55,652 bases of DNA from Streptobacillus canis. Its GTDB lineage: Bacteria; Fusobacteriota; Fusobacteriia; Fusobacteriales; Leptotrichiaceae. Shown piece after piece: positions 43,015 through 52,945 of the stretch. The stretch's first letter is position 1; the number at the start of each line of letters is the position of its first letter. The notes below the pieces were generated by a model. The model was given only the letters and a program-made list of their open reading frames with translations, searched no databases and was not told the DNA's origin. A program made the position numbers and the translations under genes. The stretch covers positions 1 through 55,652 of the forward strand of contig NZ_WOEI01000007.1 in assembly GCF_009733925.1 (NCBI RefSeq), read 5' to 3'.

Positions 43015-43310
43015 TGAGACCGCAGTTTTGATAGCTATCAAGGCAACTCGAAACATGTTGAAGCCCTAACCCTGCTATCGCGCGATTAGCAAAGCTAATC
43101 GATGCGAAGCAGAGGTACCAAAGGCATTAGTTTTTCTTAGCCAATCGCTACGCTCTTGGAGAAAAACTGAATAGGCCTCACGTGTGCCCTGTAGGCATGC
43201 CAGACTTTCCCAAAGAGAAGCGAGTGAATAACGAACTTCAATTGGTGAAAGATACGGCTGAGGCTCTAGTATTGATGACAAGGGAATAGAGGGTTAGAGG
43301 CTCTGTAAAT
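43015..43310. other. GC-rich, highly structured non-coding stretch, possible group II intron fragment
   Basis: The stretch is clearly less AT-rich than its surroundings and full of hairpins: the 14-base palindrome TTGATAGCTATCAA (43028-43041), CGATTAGC-AAA-GCTAATCG (43083-43101) and an AGTTTTTCT...AGAAAAACT stem with inner CCAA/TTGG (about 43130-43168). Phrases such as GAAGCCCTAACCCTGCTATC and GGTGAAAGATACGG recall the RNA part of group II introns, but I cannot align it without tools and no reverse transcriptase is present. A 68-codon minus-strand frame here looks accidental. Confidence 0.4.
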
Positions 43311-43394
43311 CTTGAAATCAATAGGTTTATGAATTTTGAACTAAATAATCATATTATTAATTTTTTTATTAAAAGTCTAAGCAGCATTAAAAAT

Positions 43395-43428
<34 letters not shown>

Positions 43429-43442
43429 CTTTGTTCAAAAAA

Positions 43443-43471
43443 TTGAAAAAATATAAAAGTAAAGGTATACT
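43443..43471 (+). promoter_or_regulatory. Promoter of the giant helicase gene
   Basis: TTGAAA (43443-43448) and TATACT (43466-43471) are separated by 17 bases. It is similar base for base to the promoter at 31351-31379. It also shows that the in-frame TTG at 43431 is not the start of translation. Confidence 0.7.
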
Positions 43472-43502
43472 AAGTTTAGAAGAAATTGGAGGTGCTAGTA
43501 TA

Positions 43503-46500
43503 ATGTTTAAAATAAAAAAAGAGATGTTAAATAGTGTAAATTTTTTACTAAATCATAATTATGTACCTATGATACATAGATTAGAAATAGAGAATATTAG
43601 TGAAAAAGTATTGGAAAATTTAAGTTTGAAAATATACGTAGAACCTGAATTTTCTAGAACATTTGTAATGCCGATAGGAACATTACATCCAGGGGAGAGT
43701 ATTGATTTAGATAGTATAAATATGAAATTAATTTCAGAATATTTATATAATTTAAATGAATCAACTAGAGCACAAATGTTTTTTGAAATATATATGGTGG
43801 ATGAAAAGATATATGATGAAATTTTAGATATAAACTTAGAAGCTTTTAATCAGTGGTTGGGAATAAATATTATGCCAGAGACAATAATATCATTTTCTAC
43901 CCCTAATCATCCTAGAATATCTGAACTTATTGTTAAAGCATCAGATTATTTAAAAAAATGGGGATACACTCCTTCTTTTACTGGATATATGTCTGGAAAT
44001 CAAAACAATGTTAAAATACAAATGGCAGCTATATATGCAGCGTTGCAGGAAACAAATATTATATATAATATTCCACCAGCAAGCTATGAAGTAGTAGGTC
44101 AAAAAATTAGATTACCACATACAGTACTTGAATTAAAACAAGGAACTTGTTTAGATCTTGCTATGCTATATATATCTTGTCTTGAAGCTATAGGTCTTCA
44201 CCCATTATTAATAATAATACAAGGTCATGCTTATGTTGGTTGTTGGTTAGAAGAAACTACATTTTCTGATGTAGTAATTGATGATGTATCAGCTATAGAA
44301 AAAAGAATAGTTGAAGGTTTAGAGGAAATCATTTTAGTTGAAGCAACAGACTTTGTTTCAGGAAGTGGAATTAATTTTGATAGAGCAATAAAACATGGTA
44401 AAGATCATTTATTGAATCCTGAAATATTCTATTTAGCGATTGATATTCAAAGGGGGAGAGGTAGTGGGATATTACCTATTCCATTAAAAATTGATGAAAA
44501 AATTGTAATAGAAAGAGAAAAAAATAATGAAATAACAACTAAACCTAAAGAATTAGTAATAAATAATATAGGAGTAGTTGAAGATACTAAAATAGATAAA
44601 CAAAAATTATGGGAGAGAAAACTATTAGATTTTAGTTTGAGAAATTCTCTTTTAAATTTTAAAATTACAAAAAATTCTTTAAGAATAATGTCTCATAATT
44701 TAGCACACTTAGAAGATAAATTAGTAGATGGCAAAGATTTACATATATTAGAAGCACCTAGAGAATGGAATGTATCTTTAAAAAGTTCTAAAATTTTTGA
44801 GATAGAAACATCTCAAGATTTAATTAAAACAATAGCAGAAAGTGAGTTTAAGAGTAATAGAATTAGAACATATTTAGATGAAGAAGAATTAATAAAAAAT
44901 TTAAAAAGTGTGTATAGAGCTTCAAAAATGAGTCTTGAGGAAAATGGAAGTAATACTTTATTTTTAGCTTTAGGTTTCTTACGTTGGTTTGAAAATGATA
45001 TTTCAGAATTACCAAGATATGCCCCGTTAGTACTAATGCCTATAGAAATTGTGAAAAGTAGTAGGAATAGAGGTTATGTAATCAGAAGTAGGCAAGAAGA
45101 AACGCAAATTAATATTACTTTACTTGAATATTTAAGACAAATGCATGATGTTAAAATTGGAGGATTAGATCCACTTCCAAATGATGAACATGGAATTGAT
45201 TTACCATTAATATTTAATACTATAAGACAAGCGATAATGAATAAAAATAGATGGAATGTCTTAGATGACTTTTCTTTTATAGGTCTTTTTTCATTTGGAC
45301 AATTTGTAATGTGGAATGACTTAAGAAATAGAGGAGATGAAATAAAAAAAAGTAAAATTGTTTCAAGTTTAATAGAAGGTTATAGGAATTTTGAGATTGA
45401 AAATAAAGAGATAATAATAGAAGATTTGGCTATACCTTTAAATGCAGATTCTTCACAACTTAAAGCGATTATAAAAGCTATGAATGGTGAAAGTTTCATT
45501 TTACATGGTGCACCAGGAACTGGGAAATCACAGACTATTACTAATATGATTTCAACAGCCTTATATCAAGGGAAAAGTGTTCTTTTTGTAGCTGAAAAAA
45601 TGGCAGCACTTAATGTGGTTGAGAATAGATTAGATAAAATAGGTTTAGGTCCTTTTTGTTTGGAATTACATTCAAATAAAACAAATAAAACAACAGTTTT
45701 AAAACAGCTTGAAAAAGTTTTAGAAACATCTAAATATAAATCACCTGAAGAATTTGAGAAGATTAGGTTAGAAATTTTAAATACAAAAAATTATATTAAA
45801 AATATTTTTGATAGTCTACATGAAAAGAAAGAAAATGGTCTTTCGATATATGAAAAAATTGAAGGATATATAAAAATAAAGCAATATAAAGACTTAATAG
45901 AAATTAAAAAAAGTGATTTTGAAATTTCAAAAGAAATATTAAAAAATAAAAATGAGTTAATAAAAAGTTTTAAAATAAATATAGAAGAAATAGGAAATTA
46001 CTCGGAACATCCATTAAGTATTTTTAAAAGTTTAGATTATTCTTTAGAAATAAAAAATGAACTAGAAGAAAAATTATTAGATTTATTAGAAAAAAATCAG
46101 GAGTATTTAGAATTATTAAATGAACTAAATATAGATAATATTGATGTTTTAGAAAAAATGATAAAAATTTTTAGAAATGTTAATAGTAAAGAAAAAATAC
46201 TTGATAAGTTAATAATAGTTGATGATTTTGAATTTAATTTAAATAAAGTAAACGACTTGGTAGAGTTGTTGGAAAGATACAATGAAATAAAAGAAAGAAT
46301 TTTAGTTTCATTTGATAAATCTGTTTTATTATTAGATATAAATAAATTTTTGATTGAGTGGAAGAAATCAGAATTAAGTTGGTTTCTAGGTAAAATATTT
46401 AAACAGAACTCTCTTTTAAAAGAAATAAATATACATTCAAAGATAAAAGTAAATAAAAGTAATATATTAAATGTAATTGATGAATTAGTAAAATTAGAAG

Positions 46501-49166
46501 AATTAAAGAAAGAAATTGGTGAAACCAATATTTTCGTTTTAAATATACTTGGAAATTTATTTGAATATGAAAAAACAAATATAAAATTATTAAAAGATAG
46601 TATAGAAGTATCTTTAGAATTAAGAAATAATATCAATGAATTTTATGGAAGCGTAAATGAAATTAATTTAAATAAAGTGAAACTGATGAAAGAAAATTAT
46701 ATAAAATTTGAAAAATTAGAATTATTTTTAACTAAATACATGAAATTAAAAAAAGATTTTGATTTAGAAATAGACGATAAAAATATTTTTAATTTATTTG
46801 AGTTGATAAAAAATGCGAAAAATAATATACAATTATTTAAGGAAATAGTAGGTTATAATCAAAAAAGAAAGTTGTTGATAGAAAATGATTTAGAAAATGT
46901 TATTATATCTTATGAAAAAAATAAAATAAATAAAGAAAATATTTTAGAAGCATATTTATCTAATTTATATTATAATTTAGCAGTTAAAGAAATAAGTGAA
47001 AATAAAGAATTAAGAGAATTTAGAAGAATAGAATTTGAAGAAGTAATAAAGAAATATGAGGAATTAATAGTTAATTATCAAGAATTAACAATGCAGGAAC
47101 TGGTTGCAAAGCTTTCAATGAAAATTCCAAATACGGAATCATCTATAATAAACAATTCAGAAATGGGAATTTTGAAAAGAGCAATAAAATCAGGTGGAAG
47201 AATGATGAGTATTAGACAGTTATTTAATCAAATTCCTAATTTACTTAGAAGACTTTGTCCTTGTATGCTTATGAGTCCCATGTCTATTGCTCAATATATA
47301 GATCCTAAATTTCCTAAATTTGATTTAATAATTTTTGATGAGGCATCTCAAATTCCAACTCATTCTGCTATAGGAGCAATGGCAAGAGGAGAAAATGTTA
47401 TAATAGTTGGAGATCCTAAACAAATGCCACCAACGAATTTCTTTAAAAACAACAAAATAGATGAAGATAATATAGATATAGAAGATTTAGAAAGCTTACT
47501 AGATGATTGTCTAGCTATAACGTTACCTGAAGAACATTTAAAATGGCATTATAGATCTAAACATGAAAGTTTGATAAGTTTTAGTAATAAGATGTATTAT
47601 GAAAATAAATTATTAACTTTTCCATCACCAGATGATTTAGTATCTAATGTTAAATTTATAAAAGTAGAAGGTTATTATGATAAAGGAAAATCAAAACAGA
47701 ATAAAAAAGAAGCTGAAGCAATAGTAAAGGAAATAATTAGAAGGTTAAGTGATGAAAAATTAAGAAATGATAGTATAGGTGTAGTTACCTTTAGTAGTGT
47801 TCAACAGATGTTGATAGAAGATATGTTGTTTAATGAATTATATAAACATCCGGAACTTGAAAAAGTTGCAAATGATTTAAATGAACCAATATTTATTAAA
47901 AATTTAGAAAATGTACAAGGTGATGAAAGAGATGTCATATTATTTTCTATAGGTTACGGTGCAGATAAGGATGGTAAAGTTTCGATGAATTTTGGTCCTT
48001 TAAATAGAGAGGGTGGATGGAGAAGGCTGAATGTAGCAATTTCTAGATCTAGAAAAGAAATGATAATTTATTCTACTTTACTCCCAGAACAAATTGATTT
48101 AAATAGGACTAAATCAGAAGGTGTTAAAGGATTGAAAATGTTTTTAGATTTTGCAATAAGAGGTAAAAATATCCAGGGAAGTAAAGAGAATTCTAGTTTA
48201 AATAAAGATGAACTAATAACTGAACTATCTAGAAAATTAGAAAAAAAAGGATATTTAAGTAAGAGTAATGTAGGAAGTTCAGGGTACAAAATAGATTTAG
48301 CATTATTAAATCCGAAGAATAATAAAAAATATATTATGGGATTACTTTTTGATGGATATGGATATTTAAATTCTGAAACTATTAGAGATAGATTTATACT
48401 TCAACCGACTATACTTAAATTATTGGGTTGGCAAATATATAATGTATGGTCGGTAGAATATATTGAAAATCCAGAAAAAGTTATAGATGCAATTATTGAA
48501 AAAATTAATAATATTTTAGAAGGAAATCAAAGTCAAAATTTTGATTTGTTGAAGGCTAAAAAAATTTCAGAATTACAAATGGATAAGCTAGAGAATTTAG
48601 AAAATGTAAGTAATAAAATAATGTATAAATCATATAATATTTGTAAATTAGGAGAAAGTTCAGACTTTTATAGTGTAGAAACTCAGTTAAATATTAAAGA
48701 AAATATATTTGAAATAGTAGAACAAGAAGGGCCGATAAGTAAAAAGAATTTAATAAAAAAAGTTATTGCTTGTTGGGGAATAAATAGAAGTGGTAGTCAA
48801 GTAGAACAAATAATTTCATTACTATTAAGGCAATTAGAATTTAAAAAAACCGAAGAAAATGATGTAGAGTTTTTATGGCCAAATTCATTGGAAATAAAGC
48901 CATTGAAACAATATAGAGTTGAAGATGAACAGGGGAATAAAAGAAATATAGAGGATATATCTAAATATGAGATTATACCTGCTATTATAGAAATATTAGA
49001 AGTACAAATTGCTATAGATAAAAAAGATTTAGTAAGAGAAGTAGCTAAAAAATTTGGATTTACAAGAACTGGGTCTTCTATAGACAAAATTTTAAATTCA
49101 ACTATTGTATTTGGAATAGAAAAGAATATTTTAAAAGAAGAAAATGAAAAAATTTTGATGTTTTAG
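43503..49166 (+). CDS. Giant transglutaminase-DUF4011-SF1 helicase-nuclease-DUF3320 protein
   Basis: This protein has 1887 residues from the ATG at 43503, preceded by GGAGG. In order it contains a transglutaminase-like domain (about 1-330, Cys216, His at GHAYVGCW), DUF4011 (WERKLLDFSLRNSLLNFK near residue 375) and an SF1 Upf1/Dna2-like helicase. The Walker A is GAPGTGKS at 669-676, a coiled-coil insert covers about 730-1230, the Walker B is DEAS at 1279, and VQGDERD and RRLNVAISRSRK follow. A restriction-like MTES_1575/DUF559 fold (Asp1598 in YKIDLALLN) and a C-terminal DUF3320 complete it. The nuclease Glu appears to be Leu1615. Relatives of this architecture (COG1112-like) are often found in defence islands; an antiphage or RNA/DNA processing role is inference. 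It is convergent with the second S8 gene. Confidence 0.88.
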   Translation: MFKIKKEMLNSVNFLLNHNYVPMIHRLEIENISEKVLENLSLKIYVEPEFSRTFVMPIGTLHPGESIDLDSINMKLISEYLYNLNESTRAQMFFEIYMVDEKIYDEILDINLEAFNQWLGINIMPETIISFSTPNHPRISELIVKASDYLKKWGYTPSFTGYMSGNQNNVKIQMAAIYAALQETNIIYNIPPASYEVVGQKIRLPHTVLELKQGTCLDLAMLYISCLEAIGLHPLLIIIQGHAYVGCWLEETTFSDVVIDDVSAIEKRIVEGLEEIILVEATDFVSGSGINFDRAIKHGKDHLLNPEIFYLAIDIQRGRGSGILPIPLKIDEKIVIEREKNNEITTKPKELVINNIGVVEDTKIDKQKLWERKLLDFSLRNSLLNFKITKNSLRIMSHNLAHLEDKLVDGKDLHILEAPREWNVSLKSSKIFEIETSQDLIKTIAESEFKSNRIRTYLDEEELIKNLKSVYRASKMSLEENGSNTLFLALGFLRWFENDISELPRYAPLVLMPIEIVKSSRNRGYVIRSRQEETQINITLLEYLRQMHDVKIGGLDPLPNDEHGIDLPLIFNTIRQAIMNKNRWNVLDDFSFIGLFSFGQFVMWNDLRNRGDEIKKSKIVSSLIEGYRNFEIENKEIIIEDLAIPLNADSSQLKAIIKAMNGESFILHGAPGTGKSQTITNMISTALYQGKSVLFVAEKMAALNVVENRLDKIGLGPFCLELHSNKTNKTTVLKQLEKVLETSKYKSPEEFEKIRLEILNTKNYIKNIFDSLHEKKENGLSIYEKIEGYIKIKQYKDLIEIKKSDFEISKEILKNKNELIKSFKINIEEIGNYSEHPLSIFKSLDYSLEIKNELEEKLLDLLEKNQEYLELLNELNIDNIDVLEKMIKIFRNVNSKEKILDKLIIVDDFEFNLNKVNDLVELLERYNEIKERILVSFDKSVLLLDINKFLIEWKKSELSWFLGKIFKQNSLLKEINIHSKIKVNKSNILNVIDELVKLEELKKEIGETNIFVLNILGNLFEYEKTNIKLLKDSIEVSLELRNNINEFYGSVNEINLNKVKLMKENYIKFEKLELFLTKYMKLKKDFDLEIDDKNIFNLFELIKNAKNNIQLFKEIVGYNQKRKLLIENDLENVIISYEKNKINKENILEAYLSNLYYNLAVKEISENKELREFRRIEFEEVIKKYEELIVNYQELTMQELVAKLSMKIPNTESSIINNSEMGILKRAIKSGGRMMSIRQLFNQIPNLLRRLCPCMLMSPMSIAQYIDPKFPKFDLIIFDEASQIPTHSAIGAMARGENVIIVGDPKQMPPTNFFKNNKIDEDNIDIEDLESLLDDCLAITLPEEHLKWHYRSKHESLISFSNKMYYENKLLTFPSPDDLVSNVKFIKVEGYYDKGKSKQNKKEAEAIVKEIIRRLSDEKLRNDSIGVVTFSSVQQMLIEDMLFNELYKHPELEKVANDLNEPIFIKNLENVQGDERDVILFSIGYGADKDGKVSMNFGPLNREGGWRRLNVAISRSRKEMIIYSTLLPEQIDLNRTKSEGVKGLKMFLDFAIRGKNIQGSKENSSLNKDELITELSRKLEKKGYLSKSNVGSSGYKIDLALLNPKNNKKYIMGLLFDGYGYLNSETIRDRFILQPTILKLLGWQIYNVWSVEYIENPEKVIDAIIEKINNILEGNQSQNFDLLKAKKISELQMDKLENLENVSNKIMYKSYNICKLGESSDFYSVETQLNIKENIFEIVEQEGPISKKNLIKKVIACWGINRSGSQVEQIISLLLRQLEFKKTEENDVEFLWPNSLEIKPLKQYRVEDEQGNKRNIEDISKYEIIPAIIEILEVQIAIDKKDLVREVAKKFGFTRTGSSIDKILNSTIVFGIEKNILKEENEKILMF

Positions 49167-49230
49167 TAAAATTAATATACTTGTAGAAGAAAATTATTAA
49201 TTTTGAATAAAATTTTTATTATTTAATATT

Positions 49231-49278
49231 ATGACCCTCTTTGCTGTTTTTACAGTAAAGAGGGTCATGTTATTTTAA
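49231..49278. terminator. Shared terminator between convergent helicase and S8 genes
   Basis: ATGACCCTCTTT (49231-49242) pairs perfectly with AAAGAGGGTCAT (49257-49268), and the inner CTGT pairs with ACAG around TTTT. T-rich sequence flanks it on both strands. Confidence 0.9.
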
Positions 49279-49284
49279 GGCTTA

Positions 49285-52134
49285 TTAAAAAATCAAATTT
49301 AATCCTAAGCCTAAATTTTTATCTGTATCAATAGTTGCGTTGATATTGATATTCTTGTATCCTAGACCTATACTATATATTAATTTAAATGTATCAATTT
49401 TTTTTCCAAAAAAATTAGAATTTATATCTATTAAATTAACTTTTAGAGAATGGTTTTTAGTTAAATTAATTTTTGTTTGTAAGTTATTATTAATATTAAA
49501 ATTATCATTTATTGTAGTTTTTGTATTTAATGATAATAAAAATGAGTGATTTAATAGCGTATTATTTAGTATTGTTAATCCAAATGAATTATTTTCTTTT
49601 TTAGATTTTTCAATATTTAATATACTAAATTCATAACCTATTTTTGGAGTAATATTTGTATTATTTATCTTAAAATCTTTACTTAAATTAGTTAATACAT
49701 TTAAAGATGTAGATGAAATTTTGTTTTTTATTAAATCATTTTCTATGAGTCTTAATACATTTGTATAATTTCTACTAATATTAATACTATTTTCTAATTT
49801 TAATTTATTGTTAATAATATTAGTTATTGATAAAATATATGAAGTATTATTAAAATTACCTATATTATATTCAAAATTGTATTTTTGTTTTAATAAGCTA
49901 AAATTTAAATCTATACCATATAATTCATTAAATTTATTAGTAACTCCTAAAGTATATATGTTGTTTTTTTTAGAGAAACTAGTATAATAATTAGATTTAA
50001 ATAAGTTAGATGTAGTATAAATATTAAAGTATATGTTAGTTTTTTTATTATTTAAAAAATATTTAATATTTTCATCATTATATGATTTTAAATTTTTTCC
50101 TTCTAATAAGTCATTAAAGAAGGTTGAATATATATCAGTGAAAATTTCTTTTTTTATTCTATCTTTATCAGAACTAGCTAAATTATAGATTCTAGGCGTA
50201 GCGATATTATAATTTGTAGGATTACTTAAGTATGAATTAAAAAATTTTTTTTCGTTTATGTTATAACTTGGTAAATCTTCTTTATATTTTGCATCTCTTA
50301 GTTTTTTAGTAAGAGGTTTAAATTCTATAATATATTCTTTATCATTTTCACTTATTTTAGGTTTTAAATAAAGATTTTCTAAATTTATATTATCTTTTAA
50401 TTCATTTATTGAATTAATATTTTTTTTATTTATTAATATTTTAGAATTTAATAGATTTAAATTATAAGAATTTATATCATTGTTTAGATATCTTAATCTT
50501 CCGTTTGTTTTAAAGTACTCAGTTTTTATTAGTGAATTTTCACCTAGAAATGTTAAAGAATTATTATCTGCTTCATATTTTCTTAGATTTAATGGAGTAT
50601 TAAAATATACGTTACCAGAATTATATATTTCAGAAAGTTTTAATTCATTTTTGTTGTTATCAATTTTAAAATTAGCATTTTTTTGTACTATATATTTGCT
50701 ATCTGAATGATTTTTTAGTATTAAGGTACCTTCATTAATATATGTTTTAGTATTATATAATTGTTTTCCATTTAAAATTAAAGTACCTAGACCATCTTTA
50801 TATAGCCCGGCTCCATTTTGTTTATAAAAAAGATTCTCACTTGTTAAAACTTTAGATGTTCTATATTTTCTACCATTTATTTCATATATTTCATCTTGAT
50901 TTTTATTGTTGTTAATTTTACCTTTTAAACCACTAGTAATATCGTTGTCAAAACTATATTCTTTATCTTTATCTATATTTACATAAAAATATCTATTATT
51001 ATCGTTATCATATATTTTATTTCGGATATCTTTAAAATACTTCTGTTCTTCTATTAATCCAGCGTTAAAATCAGAAGGGCCTTTTATAGCTTTTTCATAA
51101 TCAACTATACCCCAACCTACATTATTATCAAGGAATTCATCATCGCCATCTTTTCTTTTTGCTGTAGTGAGTATTACTTGTTTTATTTGTTGATATGTTA
51201 AAAATGGATATTTTTTCTTAATTTCATATGCAAGTCTTGTAACTCTTGGAGCACCTACGGAAGTTCCGTATACATTTTTTTCATTAAATGATATATAGTT
51301 TGGTGTTGCTACACTAAAGCTTCTTAGTAATAGTGGAATTGCATATGCATTATATTTTGTTATCTCTCCAACGTTATTGTGATAATAATTTATGTTATCT
51401 TTATCAGTATATATTTTGGCTCGTTCATTTATATATCCGTCATTTAATTTTTTGAATTCATTTTCAGAAAGAGCGGCTGCAACGAAAATGCTTTCAGCTC
51501 TAGCTGCTCTTTGTATATCAGGGCTCATAATTTGATATGAATTTAGTATTTCAGATGAAAAGGTTTTATCTTTATTTATTGCATCTGAAGTATTTCCAAG
51601 GGCCTTTATTTTTAAAACTTTATTTTCTTTATATGTTTCATCAAAAATTAAAGATGATAAGTAGTGTTTTTCAAATTGATTTGTGTAATTTCCAGCTTTA
51701 TCAATATATTTGTAATCTTCATTCAAAGTATGAAGATAATCACTACTATTACTGATACCGTATGACATATTTATTATACCGGATACTGGATAAAATCTTT
51801 GATCTATTGATCTTACTTCAATATCATTTTTATTGATATCATTTTTTTCATAATTTGCAAAATCATCATTATTTTTTATGAAAACTTTGAAAACTTCATA
51901 GGCATGATTTGAAGAACCGTTTTGTGCTCCTTTAGTTCGTACTTTAAATTCATTTATTATCTTATTTGAAGATGTTTTACTAAAACCTGATTCTATAATA
52001 TAAACCTTATTTTCTATTGGTTTTGAAATTGGGTTATTTTTGGATTTTGGTGTATTTTCATTATCATTTTTATTAACTGATGAACATGAAATTAAAGTTA
52101 ATAATAAAAAAGAACTTAATATATATTTTTTCAT
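49285..52134 (-). CDS. Lipidated S8 serine-protease autotransporter, copy 2
   Basis: This 949-residue paralogue of the protein at 20197-23058 has the same layout. The lipobox has Cys17 (LLTLISC), the passenger is subtilase-like with YGTSVGAPRVTRLAYE (nucleophile Ser), LKIKALGNTSDA and NGSSNHAYEVF, and the C-terminal barrel ends GLGLNLIF. The Asp position again reads YIIESGF (Glu48). Differences from copy 1 are concentrated in the linker after the lipid anchor and in the barrel strands. AATTGGAGAAAAA stands before the ATG. The upstream region shares GATATTATTTATAT with copy 1. It probably is a surface-anchored protease or binding protein; the pair may have split substrates. Confidence 0.85.
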   Translation of the reverse strand: MKKYILSSFLLLTLISCSSVNKNDNENTPKSKNNPISKPIENKVYIIESGFSKTSSNKIINEFKVRTKGAQNGSSNHAYEVFKVFIKNNDDFANYEKNDINKNDIEVRSIDQRFYPVSGIINMSYGISNSSDYLHTLNEDYKYIDKAGNYTNQFEKHYLSSLIFDETYKENKVLKIKALGNTSDAINKDKTFSSEILNSYQIMSPDIQRAARAESIFVAAALSENEFKKLNDGYINERAKIYTDKDNINYYHNNVGEITKYNAYAIPLLLRSFSVATPNYISFNEKNVYGTSVGAPRVTRLAYEIKKKYPFLTYQQIKQVILTTAKRKDGDDEFLDNNVGWGIVDYEKAIKGPSDFNAGLIEEQKYFKDIRNKIYDNDNNRYFYVNIDKDKEYSFDNDITSGLKGKINNNKNQDEIYEINGRKYRTSKVLTSENLFYKQNGAGLYKDGLGTLILNGKQLYNTKTYINEGTLILKNHSDSKYIVQKNANFKIDNNKNELKLSEIYNSGNVYFNTPLNLRKYEADNNSLTFLGENSLIKTEYFKTNGRLRYLNNDINSYNLNLLNSKILINKKNINSINELKDNINLENLYLKPKISENDKEYIIEFKPLTKKLRDAKYKEDLPSYNINEKKFFNSYLSNPTNYNIATPRIYNLASSDKDRIKKEIFTDIYSTFFNDLLEGKNLKSYNDENIKYFLNNKKTNIYFNIYTTSNLFKSNYYTSFSKKNNIYTLGVTNKFNELYGIDLNFSLLKQKYNFEYNIGNFNNTSYILSITNIINNKLKLENSINISRNYTNVLRLIENDLIKNKISSTSLNVLTNLSKDFKINNTNITPKIGYEFSILNIEKSKKENNSFGLTILNNTLLNHSFLLSLNTKTTINDNFNINNNLQTKINLTKNHSLKVNLIDINSNFFGKKIDTFKLIYSIGLGYKNININATIDTDKNLGLGLNLIF

Positions 52135-52298
52135 TTTTTCTCCAATTTATTTTTTTATATAATATAAATAATATCACAAAATAATAAAATTAAAAAGTAA
52201 ATATAGAAAGGTGCAATATAAATTTTAAGTTAAAATAGTAAATATTCAAATGATATTTTTAAATTGTATTTTTGTTAAAAATTATATTTAGAAAAAAA

Positions 52299-52327
52299 TT
52301 GACAAAATAACGAAAATAGTATATACT
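52299..52327 (+). promoter_or_regulatory. Promoter of the str operon
   Basis: A perfect TTGACA (52299-52304) and TATACT (52322-52327) are separated by 17 bases. The start point would be near 52334, about 210 bases before rpsL. The sequence 52140-52298 is AT-rich without a visible gene. Confidence 0.8.
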
Positions 52328-52333
52328 TATCTA

Positions 52334-52542
52334 GTACAACAGTTAATGTTGTGGTTGGATATATGTTTAAATTATTGTAATTTCTACTTTAAATGAGAGC
52401 ATTTAAGGTAGTTTTCTTGTGTCTTTTATTGTTAGAACGTCAATGGAACCACGAGGGAATATAGACTTAAAAAAGGTAGAATGTTTTCACGATGATTTAA
52501 CTATATATGAATATTAAAAAAATAAGTTTGGGAGGAGGAAAT
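52334..52542 (+). promoter_or_regulatory. Long structured 5' leader of rpsL
   Basis: The leader of about 209 bases contains at least two hairpins: ACAAC/GTTGT at 52337-52353 and a 12-bp stem CTACTTTAAATG/CATTTAAGGTAG with an AGAG loop at 52384-52411. A less AT-rich single-stranded stretch (52436-52500) follows. No T-run terminator is visible. The size and structure suggest an autoregulatory leader for a ribosomal protein, but I do not recognise a described family. Confidence 0.45.
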
Positions 52543-52914
52543 ATGCCTACAATTAATCAATTAGTAAGATTTGGTAGAAGCACATCTGAAAAGAAAAAGA
52601 AATCACCTGCATTAAAAGGTAATCCACAAAAAAGAGGTGTTTGTGTAAGAGTTTATACAACTACACCTAAAAAACCTAACTCAGCGTTAAGAAAAGTTGC
52701 AAGGGTTAAATTAGTTAATGGTATTGAAGTTACTGCATACATTCCAGGAATTGGACATAACTTACAAGAACACTCTATCGTATTAATAAGAGGAGGAAGA
52801 ACTAAGGATTTACCAGGGGTTAGATATAAAATAATAAGAGGAGCACTTGATACTGCAGGAGTTGTTAATAGAAAACAAGCTAGATCAAGATATGGTACTA
52901 AGAGACCTAAATAA
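52543..52914 (+). CDS. rpsL: 30S ribosomal protein S12
   Basis: This 123-residue universal ribosomal protein lies in the decoding centre. [16 protein letters not shown] and [13 protein letters not shown] are intact, with Lys43, Lys44 and Lys88 present. These are the residues whose change gives streptomycin resistance, so the protein looks wild type. GGAGGAGG precedes the ATG at 52543; an earlier in-frame ATG at 52507 lies before that site and is not used. It is the first gene of the str operon after a long leader. Confidence 0.98.
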   Translation: MPTINQLVRFGRSTSEKKKKSPALKGNPQKRGVCVRVYTTTPKKPNSALRKVARVKLVNGIEVTAYIPGIGHNLQEHSIVLIRGGRTKDLPGVRYKIIRGALDTAGVVNRKQARSRYGTKRPK

Positions 52915-52945
52915 ATATAAATCATAAGGATGAAGGAGGCAAATC

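Noticed and set aside
43075..43281. 68-codon minus-strand frame in the GC-rich stretch
   Set aside because: No ribosome site, no recognisable protein pattern, and it lies across several hairpins; it looks accidental.
43431..43502. Upstream TTG start that would add 24 residues to the helicase
   Set aside because: The promoter -35/-10 lies inside this stretch, the GGAGG site fits the ATG at 43503, and the paralogue at 31408 starts at the same residue.
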